A stretch of 26,675 nt of DNA from Phycisphaerae bacterium (GTDB lineage Bacteria; Planctomycetota; Phycisphaerae; UBA1845; Fen-1342), in NCBI GenBank assembly GCA_022842805.1, contig JALHOX010000012.1, positions 1-26,675 on the forward strand, written 5' to 3'. The notes beneath the pieces are model-generated. The model was not told where the DNA came from and searched no databases. It saw only the letters and a program-made list of their open reading frames with translations. Position 1 is the first letter of the stretch; each line of letters starts with the position of its first letter. The position numbers and the translations under genes were made by a program. Of the stretch, positions 8,314 through 14,028 are shown in pieces.

Positions 8314-9246
8314 TCACCGCCGCCGCATCCCCACCGCCAACAGCGCCAACATCAGCAACCCGCCGGGCTCCGGAATCACCGTCAAAAACACCGGACCATC
8401 GATCAGCCCGGTACCGCCGTGAACCAGGTTTCCGAGAAACGCGCCGGTGGTCGGGTTAAAGCGCAGCACACGATCGCCGGTAATCGACGTCACCAGCAGT
8501 TCGCCGTTTGGCGCAAAGACCATGCCCGACGGCGCATCCAGCCCGCCCGCGCCGGGCGCGATCAGGTCCGGCAGCGCCGCGCCCGTCAGCGCGTTGAACG
8601 AACGCACCGAATCCTGCGACTCGGCGGTGACAAACAACCGCCCGTCGTCGCTGAAGTGCAGCACGCGCGGCCGCCCGATGTTGCTGATGAACTCCCCCAG
8701 CGACGCGCCCGTCTGCCCGTCATACTTCAACACGCGATTCGTGAAATAGCTCGGCACATACAGATTGCCGTCGGGGCCGAAGATCGTGCCGTTGTCGGGG
8801 CCGTTGAGCTGCCCGCTGCCCGGCGTCACAAAGACGCCCTCAAATGCGCCGCTCGCGCCGTCATAGCGCAGCACCGAGTCGGTGTTAAAGCTCGCCACGA
8901 ACAGATCGCCGCCCGGGCCCCAGCTCAGGCTCGAGGGCCCGTCCAGTCCGCCGCTGCCCCGCGCGACAAAGGTGTCGATGAGTCGGCCCGTGGCCGGGTC
9001 GTACCGCAACACCGTGTCGGCCAGCTCGCTCGCCACATACAGCAGCCCATCGGGCCCCAGCCGCGCACAAAGCGGCCCATTCACTGGCCCGCCCGCCGCA
9101 AAGTTGCCGAGCGACGCCCCGTTCGGCAGGTTGAACCGCGCGATGTTGTTCGACAAGAACCCGCTCACGAGCAGCTCCGCCGCGTGCGCACCTGTCCCCA
9201 GCGCCGCGCAGGCGCAGACCATCACCGTCATCATCCAACGCTTCAT
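8314..9246 (-). CDS. PEP-CTERM beta-propeller (NHL/SMP-30-like) protein
   Basis: This 310-residue secreted protein begins with a clear signal peptide (MKRWMMTVMVCACAALGTGAHA). It ends in a PEP-CTERM sorting tag: the PEP motif, a hydrophobic helix LLMLALLAVG and a basic MRRR tail. In such proteins the tag directs processing by an exosortase, which is not encoded in this window. Between them are five or six repeats of about 45 residues with the pattern FGPDGNLYVPSYFTNRVLKY and DGQTGASLGEF, typical of NHL-like six-bladed propellers. The start is the ATG at 9246 with GGAG eight bases upstream; the open frame further upstream is antisense to the regulator gene. Binding partner or enzyme activity cannot be inferred. 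Confidence 0.88.
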   Translation of the reverse strand: MKRWMMTVMVCACAALGTGAHAAELLVSGFLSNNIARFNLPNGASLGNFAAGGPVNGPLCARLGPDGLLYVASELADTVLRYDPATGRLIDTFVARGSGGLDGPSSLSWGPGGDLFVASFNTDSVLRYDGASGAFEGVFVTPGSGQLNGPDNGTIFGPDGNLYVPSYFTNRVLKYDGQTGASLGEFISNIGRPRVLHFSDDGRLFVTAESQDSVRSFNALTGAALPDLIAPGAGGLDAPSGMVFAPNGELLVTSITGDRVLRFNPTTGAFLGNLVHGGTGLIDGPVFLTVIPEPGGLLMLALLAVGMRRR

Positions 9247-9321
9247 ATCCGTCTCCTGACTTTTTGGTTTACCGACCCGCTCTCGTTCGCCGTACCGCCG
9301 GCTTTCGACCGGTCGCGGCAC

Positions 9322-9336
9322 GCTCAAATTTTGCCA
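9322..9336 (-). promoter_or_regulatory. possible sigma-54-type promoter for the PEP-CTERM gene
   Basis: On the minus strand, TGGCAAAATTTGAGC has the invariant GG and GC of a -24/-12 element separated by ten bases, and the TGGCA half is intact. The TT before GC is replaced by GA, so the match is partial. The implied start is near 9310, about 64 bases before the ATG. Confidence 0.2.
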
Positions 9337-9350
9337 CGTTGCAATCTCAA

Positions 9351-10247
9351 TCAGCCCGGCTTTCGCCGCGGCCGTATGCCCGCTCGATAGCGCTCGATCA
9401 GCGCGTTTTTGCCCCCGCTCACCGGCGATTCGAACACGCGCAGCTCCGCCTGCCGCTGCTCGATCGCCTCGCGCCCCGCCTCCGCCGCGATCATCGGTCG
9501 AATCGCGGCCAGCACGAGATCGGAGCTCATGCCGGTGTAGAGGTTCCAGACCATCAGCGGGTTCTCCGACCAGAACGCCTGCAGCACGCGCTCGCCCGCC
9601 GGATCGAGCAGCGCCAGCAGCATGCTCGTGCCGTCGACCGTCATGAACAGCCATTCCCCGGGCCCGGTCGCCACCGCCGCCAACCCCCGCGGATCGCACA
9701 CGATGTCGCAACCTTCGAGCGTCAGCGGAGCAAAAACCTTGGCCCCCACCCGCACGCCGCGCTGCCGCGCTGCAAGCAACGCCTCGCTCAACAGCGCCGC
9801 GGGCTTGGGGCAAAGCGTGCAGATCACGAACTGCTGCGCACTCGCCAACGCCGCGGTCGCCCGCGCCAACAGCGCATCGAGCGTCGGAATCTCATAGACG
9901 CGCTCATCCCAAGCCGGCGCGCCCCAATTCGCCGCCGCCTTTTTCGCCTCGGCCGCCGCCCGCTCAAATTCGCTTCGTCGCTGCCCCAGCCACTCCTCGA
10001 TCGCCACGCCGCGCGTCACCCGCGACCCGCCCGCGTCGGCGGACATCGCCGCCCCTTTCGCCTCCAGCGCCTCAACCGCCTTGTAAACATTCCCGACCGA
10101 CTTCCCCAGCGCCTGCGCCGCCCGATACGCCGTCACCGGCTCGCTTTCGGCACACAGATACGCATAGACCTCCGCCTCCAGCGGCGTCAGGCCGAGCTGG
10201 ACGAAGGATTCGAGTCGGTCAGGGCTGATCCGGTCGGGCTTCTGCAT
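9351..10247 (-). CDS. TrmB family transcriptional regulator
   Basis: This 298-residue protein has an N-terminal TrmB-type winged helix at about residues 10-75 (LGLTPLEAEVYAYLCAESEP, then VTAYRAAQALGKSVGNVYKA). A helical stretch and a phospholipase-D-like sensor region follow (QFVICTLCPKPAALLSEALL). TrmB-type proteins control sugar uptake and metabolism genes in archaea and have scattered bacterial homologues; the ligand here is unknown. The ATG at 10247 was chosen over a GTG ten codons upstream because AGGAAG lies at good distance and a palindrome surrounds it. The PEP-CTERM gene follows on the same strand 104 bases downstream and could be a target. Confidence 0.78.
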   Translation of the reverse strand: MQKPDRISPDRLESFVQLGLTPLEAEVYAYLCAESEPVTAYRAAQALGKSVGNVYKAVEALEAKGAAMSADAGGSRVTRGVAIEEWLGQRRSEFERAAAEAKKAAANWGAPAWDERVYEIPTLDALLARATAALASAQQFVICTLCPKPAALLSEALLAARQRGVRVGAKVFAPLTLEGCDIVCDPRGLAAVATGPGEWLFMTVDGTSMLLALLDPAGERVLQAFWSENPLMVWNLYTGMSSDLVLAAIRPMIAAEAGREAIEQRQAELRVFESPVSGGKNALIERYRAGIRPRRKPG

Positions 10248-10262
10248 ATTCTTCCTATGCAG
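10242..10262. promoter_or_regulatory. perfect palindrome over the trmB-like start codon (candidate operator)
   Basis: CTGCATA, seven bases, then TATGCAG form a perfect inverted repeat. On the coding (minus) strand the seven-base spacer holds the ribosome binding site GGAAGAA, and one arm holds the start codon. The predicted transcription start also falls inside. It could be an autoregulatory operator or an RNA hairpin that exposes or hides the binding site. Confidence 0.5.
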
Positions 10263-10264
10263 GA

Positions 10265-10294
10265 ATAGTACACTCACGCGGCGGCAGAGTTCAA
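10265..10294 (-). promoter_or_regulatory. predicted sigma-70-type promoter of the TrmB-type regulator
   Basis: On the minus strand TTGAAC (10289-10294) and TACTAT (10265-10270) are 18 bases apart. Each matches consensus at four positions. The start point would be near 10258, giving a very short leader that runs straight into the palindrome. Confidence 0.4.
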
Positions 10295-10352
10295 GCGGAA
10301 CTTAAGAATTTCGCCCCGGGGATGCCACAGTCTCGGGATTCGAGGGATTTCT

Positions 10353-10386
10353 GGGGTGCCATGCCGACGGCTTTGCGTCGGCATGT
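10353..10386 (+). repeat. REP-like palindrome, left copy
   Basis: GGGGTGCC leads into the hairpin arms ATGCCGACG and CGTCGGCAT around the loop GCTTTG. It begins three bases beyond the transposase stop codon. The conserved GGGGTGCC foot on one side gives the element polarity, as in REP sequences. Confidence 0.75.
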
Positions 10387-10389
10387 GCT

Positions 10390-10983
10390 TCAACGGCGCC
10401 GTCGGAGGTCCGTCGGCAGCGAATCGAAGTCGATCCGAATCGGGTCATCACTCCCCGAGTCGTAAGCGCGAAAGCTCGACCACCTGAATTGCGATGGGTG
10501 GTCGCATAGTCCGCGACGCACCGGATTCAAATGAACGTACTCAATCTTTTCCCAAACCTTCGCCGACGTGAACAGGTTTTCGTCATAGCCGCCGCCGCGC
10601 TGCCAGAAACGGTAGGAAACTTGTCCGTTCGGCTGTTCGTCGCGCATGCGGTCCAGAAACAGCGGCGCGGTCTTACGCACGTACTCGACAGCTCGGCTGC
10701 TCACCGATTTCTTCAGCGTATAGAGGAAATCGGCCATCCGATGCGGCGATTCGCCGGGGTAGACGAGCAGGTGGACATGCTCGGGCATGACGACATAGGC
10801 CAAGAGGTCGAAGCCGTGCGTTCGTCGTGCGCGGTCCAGCGCGTCGAGAAACCAAGCGCACGTCCGCTCGCGCGAGAGGAACGGCTGCCGTCGAAAGCAG
10901 GAGAACGTGAGGAATCGGGCTTCGCCGGGCGTGTCGGCTCTTCTTAGGAGCTTCCGATGTGGCGACGCGATGGGTCGTGGCAT
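10390..10983 (-). CDS. REP-associated tyrosine transposase (IS200-like Y1 family)
   Basis: This 197-residue protein belongs to the Y1 HUH single-strand transposases of the RAYT branch, which act on REP palindromes. The metal-binding HUH motif is in YVVMPEHVHLLV (His69 and His71). The C-terminal region has FWQRGGGYDENLF and the RAYT signature KIEYVHLNPVRRGL, then FRWSS. The tyrosine near residue 149 is the best candidate nucleophile; another is at 101. The gene appears complete and in frame. The ATG at 10983 was chosen; a GTG two codons earlier is possible. No ribosome binding site is evident. Palindromes flank it on both sides, which supports an active or recently active unit. Confidence 0.88.
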   Translation of the reverse strand: MPRPIASPHRKLLRRADTPGEARFLTFSCFRRQPFLSRERTCAWFLDALDRARRTHGFDLLAYVVMPEHVHLLVYPGESPHRMADFLYTLKKSVSSRAVEYVRKTAPLFLDRMRDEQPNGQVSYRFWQRGGGYDENLFTSAKVWEKIEYVHLNPVRRGLCDHPSQFRWSSFRAYDSGSDDPIRIDFDSLPTDLRRRR

Positions 10984-11014
10984 GGACACAGCCGCATATT
11001 ACCGACGGCCCAAG

Positions 11015-11049
11015 ACATGCCGACGCAAAAGCCGTCGGCATGGCACCCC
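11015..11049 (-). repeat. REP-like palindrome, right copy (inverted)
   Basis: This is the reverse complement of the left copy, with one additional T in the loop run: arms ATGCCGACG and CGTCGGCAT, then GGCACCCC. It lies 31 bases upstream of the transposase start. Confidence 0.75.
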
Positions 11050-11090
11050 GCGGCAAGCCCACCAACGCCGCAAATTCTCAACCCGGCTCG

Positions 11091-11223
11091 CCGCTCACCC
11101 CACCGGCTGCAACGGCCCGCGGAACGCCAAGTAGAAGCACCAGTAGGCCATCAGCGCCGAATGCGAGCCGATCAGCACCCAGGAGCCCCACTGACAGGCC
11201 CGGGTGGCCCGCAGCCCGACCAG
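11091..11223 (+). repeat. direct repeat A (partner at 12247-12379)
   Basis: About 133 bases match 12247-12379 in the same orientation at roughly 90 percent identity, offset by 1156 bases. The pair flanks the prepilin gene and could support recombination that deletes or amplifies it. Confidence 0.75.
11095..11223 (-). pseudogene. 3' remnant of a duplicated small membrane-protein gene
   Basis: Read on the minus strand, this stretch encodes the last 42 or so residues of the intact membrane protein at 12251-12619 in an open frame with the same stop. It keeps ACQWGSWVLIGSHSALMAYW, then CFYLA and RGPLQPVG. The two copies differ at roughly a dozen bases, mostly synonymous (for example TAT/TAC, CAC/CAT, CTG/TTG), with one Val-to-Phe and one Ala-to-Gly change. 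That pattern suggests the second copy was once under selection before losing its 5' part. No start codon or signal lies in front; the homology stops within six bases of the prepilin stop. Confidence 0.75.
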
Positions 11224-11228
11224 CCGCG

Positions 11229-12038
11229 CTAGCGCGCTTCGCCCCGGTCATTTCCGTAGCGTTCCGACCACGAATAAAGGACTGTTTCGAAACAATCCTT
11301 CTGAGTGGTCAACGCTCCGTGATGATCCATGAAGACGACGTTGCTGCCGCCGCGGTGACGACTAAATCGCGGCTGAACGACGCCGTACTCGACCGGGATC
11401 GCCGGAAGGCTGGCCATGCGGTTGGGGGCCGCGGCGTTCGCGATGCGGCCTTTCAGTCGTGGCTCATCGTTGAGGGTCACATTCGACGTGCGTACATTGA
11501 AATATGCCGAATCTGCATAAAGCATCGTCTCGGCAGGCCGCCGATATGCGCCGGCGTTCGGATTAAAAATAATCCGTTCGGCGGCGTTGGCCGGCTGCAC
11601 GCCGGTCATGTTGTTAATGCCGTAGCTGATCCGCACCACGTCCGTCGGCGCCAGCAGATAAATGTCGCCAATCCCCAACGATTCTGGAAAGGCGCTTGTC
11701 CCGTCGCCGACCTGATACTCGCGCTGCGGAGCGGCATCTTCCGGACACGCGAGAACCGCCAGGGGGCGACGATCGCTTCGCAGCATGATCCGTGACGGCA
11801 AGAACGAGTTATAGATGCTGCCGCCCCCAACGACCGCATTGTCGCGGACGGGAAAGACATTGCCGGAGGTTTCCAGGTAGTTTTGAACCGAACCCGCCAG
11901 CGCCTTCAGGTTCGTGAGGCATTTCACTCTGCGAGCGATGGATCGGGCGGACGAAAGCGACGGCAAAAGGATGGCGGTGAGGACCGCGATGATGGCTACC
12001 ACAACGAGAAGTTCGATCAACGTGAACGCCCGCTTCAC
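11229..12038 (-). CDS. type II secretion/type IV-like prepilin, planctomycete DUF1559-style
   Basis: This 269-residue protein carries a class III prepilin leader: KRAFTLIELLVVVAIIAVLT gives the processing site before the Phe and a 20-residue hydrophobic helix. The later pattern RHRGGSNVVFMDHHG resembles the RHxGGxNVxFxDGH motif near the C terminus of planctomycete DUF1559 pseudopilin-like proteins, here with H in place of DG. These proteins are exported and anchored by the N-terminal helix; their function is not well known. The start is a GTG at 12038, because AGGAG lies five bases upstream; GTG and TTG codons two and one positions earlier sit too close to it. The last codons abut the direct repeat, so the C terminus may have changed at a junction. 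Confidence 0.88.
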   Translation of the reverse strand: MKRAFTLIELLVVVAIIAVLTAILLPSLSSARSIARRVKCLTNLKALAGSVQNYLETSGNVFPVRDNAVVGGGSIYNSFLPSRIMLRSDRRPLAVLACPEDAAPQREYQVGDGTSAFPESLGIGDIYLLAPTDVVRISYGINNMTGVQPANAAERIIFNPNAGAYRRPAETMLYADSAYFNVRTSNVTLNDEPRLKGRIANAAAPNRMASLPAIPVEYGVVQPRFSRHRGGSNVVFMDHHGALTTQKDCFETVLYSWSERYGNDRGEAR

Positions 12039-12246
12039 CAACACTCCTCTGCAAACTAGATCCCCAGGAGAACGGCTCTTCAGACGAACTTACGCAGTCC
12101 GCACCCCCCGCCCGTAATAAAAAAATGGAGCCCGACGCATCCCCCGCTCAGCGAATCCGGTGCACGGGGGAGGCGGTATCGAGGCGTTCGCCCCGTAGGG
12201 TCTTTGGTTTTTGTGACCTAACCCGCCCAGGGATCAAACGTTACAG

Positions 12247-12379
12247 CCGCTCACCCCACCGGCTGCAACGGACCGCGCACCGCCAGGTAGAAGCACCAAT
12301 ACGCCATCAGAGCCGAGTGCGAGCCGATCAGCACCCAGGAGCCCCACTGACAGGCGCGGGTGGCCCGCAGCGCCACCAG
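12247..12379 (+). repeat. direct repeat B (partner at 11091-11223)
   Basis: This is the C-terminal third of the intact small membrane-protein gene plus four bases beyond its stop. It is repeated in the same orientation on the other side of the prepilin gene. Confidence 0.75.
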
Positions 12380-12619
12380 GATCGCCGTCGCCGCCGCCAG
12401 CAGCGTGTACTTGTACGCCGCCAGGAGCACCAGCGGCTTATCAACGATCTCATTGGCGATCGGGTTCAGCTCGATAAAGGCGGGGTTGGCGGTCTCGCAG
12501 TGGGTCAGGTAAAGATCGACGGTGCCGGCGATCCACACCACGAGCAGAGCCGTCAACAGGCTCGACACACGAATCGGGGCGCGCGACACCCGCGCCGCAA
12601 GCGACGGAAACATCTTCAT
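12251..12619 (-). CDS. small membrane protein, DUF5658-like
   Basis: This 122-residue protein has three predicted membrane helices: about residues 19-37 (SLLTALLVVWIAGTVDLYLT), 64-84 (LVLLAAYKYTLLAAATAILV) and 93-112. Between the first two is a loop with ELNPIANEIVDKP. The order of a D near the first helix, an LNPIA motif and a K in the second helix resembles the DUF5658 family of unknown function; this match is tentative. Cysteines at 42 and 90 could be functional. The ATG at 12619 is used; the ATG two codons in, with GGGTGA at better distance, is equally possible. A truncated copy at 11095-11223 shows the gene was duplicated. Confidence 0.65.
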   Translation of the reverse strand: MKMFPSLAARVSRAPIRVSSLLTALLVVWIAGTVDLYLTHCETANPAFIELNPIANEIVDKPLVLLAAYKYTLLAAATAILVALRATRACQWGSWVLIGSHSALMAYWCFYLAVRGPLQPVG

Positions 12620-12741
12620 TCACCCAAGCGAGCTTAGACGCGCTCCAAAAGTCCCGGTTCGCGACCGGCGAAGGAAACGCATCCGATGACGGCCTGTGGC
12701 GTCGGGCGGCTGTTTCCGCGGTCTCGGGAATTGAAATTGTC

Positions 12742-12773
12742 CGCCGGCTCGCGAAACAAACCGCGAACCGGCG
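12742..12773 (-). terminator. hairpin downstream of the DAHP synthase gene
   Basis: CGCCGGCTCGCG and CGCGAACCGGCG pair in 11 of 12 positions around an eight-base loop, about 80 bases past the aroF-type stop on the minus strand. A T-rich stretch (GACAATTTCAATT) follows on that strand. A smaller hairpin, CCGGT-TCGCG-ACCGG, is at 12654-12668. Nothing else was recognised in 12620-12851. Confidence 0.5.
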
Positions 12774-12851
12774 TGGAGATTGGAATCGGCAGGGATGTCG
12801 CGGGGGTTAACTTTTTACGACACTTCGGCCAGCGGAATTAACAATCGGCGC

Positions 12852-13868
12852 TTAGCGCAGCTCGACCTGCATGGCGTCGGCGATCGGCCGCAGCTCCGCC
12901 AGCATCTTCTCAAATGCTTCAAAGTCCAGCGATTGCGCGCCGTCGGAGATGGCCCGCGCCGGCTCGGGGTGCACCTCGATCAGCAGCCCGTCGGCCCCCG
13001 CCGCCAGGGCCGCCCGCGCCATCGACGGCACAAATTGCGCTTTGCCGGTCCCGTGGCTCGGGTCGGCGATCACCGGCAGGTGGGTGTAGTGCTTGGCCAC
13101 TGGAATGATCGATAAGTCGAGCGTATTGCGCGTGTGGTCGCTAAAGGTCCGCACGCCCCGCTCGCAGAGAATGATCCGCCGGTTGCCGCCGGCGGCGATG
13201 TACTCGGCCGCCATCAGCCATTCTTCCAGCGTCGCCGCCATGCCGCGCTTCAGCAGCACCGGCTTGCGGGCCTGCGAGAGCCGCCGCAGCAGCGCGTAAT
13301 TCTGCATGTTGCGCGTGCCGACCTGCAGCACGTCGGCCACCGCCTCGATCCGCTCGACATCGAGCACATCGAGCACTTCGGTGACGATGCCGATGCCGGT
13401 CTTCTGGCGCGTTTTCTCGAGCAGGCGCAGCCCCTCGTCGCCCAGCCCCTGAAAGGCGTAGGGACTGGTGCGGGGCTTAAACGCTCCGCCGCGCAGCAGC
13501 TTGACGCCGCGCGACATGAAGAGCTCGGCGCAGCGGAGGATCATCTCCTCGTTTTCCACGCTGCACGGCCCGGCCATCAGCGTGCAGCCGCCCGGCCCGA
13601 TGCGCGTCTGCGCAATCGGGAACTCCGTCAGTTGCTGATGTGTCTCGCGCGAGACGAGTTTGTAAGGCGAAGTGACGCGGATCACGTCTTCCACGCCGGG
13701 CATCAGCCGCAGCGAGTCGCGGCCTTCGGCGCCCTTGTTGCCCGTAATGCCGATGGCGGTGCGGGTCGGGCCGGGGATGACGTGCGGGGTGTACTTCAGT
13801 TCGCGAATGCGCGCGGAGACCGCTTCGATCTGCGCGGGCGTCGCGTTGGCGTTCATGACGACGAGCAT
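12852..13868 (-). CDS. aroF: 3-deoxy-7-phosphoheptulonate synthase (DAHP synthase), type I beta
   Basis: The enzyme condenses phosphoenolpyruvate and erythrose 4-phosphate, the first step of the shikimate pathway to aromatic amino acids. The 338 residues match the type I beta form with an N-terminal ferredoxin-like regulatory domain (residues 1-70, MLVVMNANATPAQIEAVSAR), known in relatives to mediate tyrosine or phenylalanine inhibition. The catalytic barrel shows LMAGPCSVEN, KLLRGGAFKPRTSPYAFQGL, VLLKRGMAATLEEWL, ILCERGVRTF and IADPSHGTGK, which bind substrate and metal. The symbol follows common usage for this form; aroA and aroG are also used. The ATG at 13868 fits the family N terminus and has AGGA nine bases upstream. 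No other shikimate genes are adjacent. Confidence 0.95.
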   Translation of the reverse strand: MLVVMNANATPAQIEAVSARIRELKYTPHVIPGPTRTAIGITGNKGAEGRDSLRLMPGVEDVIRVTSPYKLVSRETHQQLTEFPIAQTRIGPGGCTLMAGPCSVENEEMILRCAELFMSRGVKLLRGGAFKPRTSPYAFQGLGDEGLRLLEKTRQKTGIGIVTEVLDVLDVERIEAVADVLQVGTRNMQNYALLRRLSQARKPVLLKRGMAATLEEWLMAAEYIAAGGNRRIILCERGVRTFSDHTRNTLDLSIIPVAKHYTHLPVIADPSHGTGKAQFVPSMARAALAAGADGLLIEVHPEPARAISDGAQSLDFEAFEKMLAELRPIADAMQVELR

Positions 13869-13950
13869 GGGGAGAATCCTATCAGCAACCCCGCTAATGC
13901 GCGCGGTGGAGGGTCGGAGGGTGCGGGCGGCGGGCCCGCTCCTGTTCACG

Positions 13951-13976
13951 CGGCTTCGATCTCAAACGCGAAGCCG
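13951..13976. repeat. inverted repeat between lipoprotein and DAHP synthase genes
   Basis: CGGCTTCG and CGAAGCCG form an eight-base-pair stem with a ten-base loop. It lies next to a second, stronger hairpin at 13996-14016, forming a pair of stems in one 160-base gap. Confidence 0.4.
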
Positions 13977-13995
13977 TGGGCGTTTCAAAATCTGC

Positions 13996-14016
13996 GCGCG
14001 GGCCGAAAGCCCGCGC
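13996..14016 (-). terminator. hairpin terminator after the lipoprotein gene
   Basis: GCGCGGGC and GCCCGCGC form a perfect stem around a five-base loop, twelve bases past the lipoprotein stop. On the minus strand it is followed by GCAGATTTTG, a weak T run. Its form also resembles dispersed REP-like hairpins, so it may serve as both. Confidence 0.55.
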
Positions 14017-14028
14017 CTCTTCGACGCG

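Larger units (their letters stand above)
10353..11049. mobile_element. RAYT transposase gene bounded by inverted REP-like palindromes
   Basis: A single HUH-type transposase gene lies between two copies of a 34/35-base palindromic element in inverted orientation. This is the layout of a REP-associated tyrosine transposase with a BIME-like flank. The copies differ by one T in the loop run. No target-site duplication is visible and none is expected for HUH enzymes. The element sits beside a truncated gene copy at 11095. Confidence 0.7.

Noticed and set aside
9247..9813. Long upstream extension of the PEP-CTERM frame
   Set aside because: It overlaps the regulator gene on the same strand in another frame. 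The signal peptide begins at 9246 after a good ribosome site.
9264..10268. 334-codon plus-strand open frame
   Set aside because: It is antisense to the TrmB-type regulator; arginine-rich and without a recognisable domain.
10353..11049. Complete IS200/IS605 element with tnpB/IscB
   Set aside because: No accessory RNA-guided nuclease gene or second frame exists; the transposase signature is RAYT-like and the flanks are inverted palindromes.
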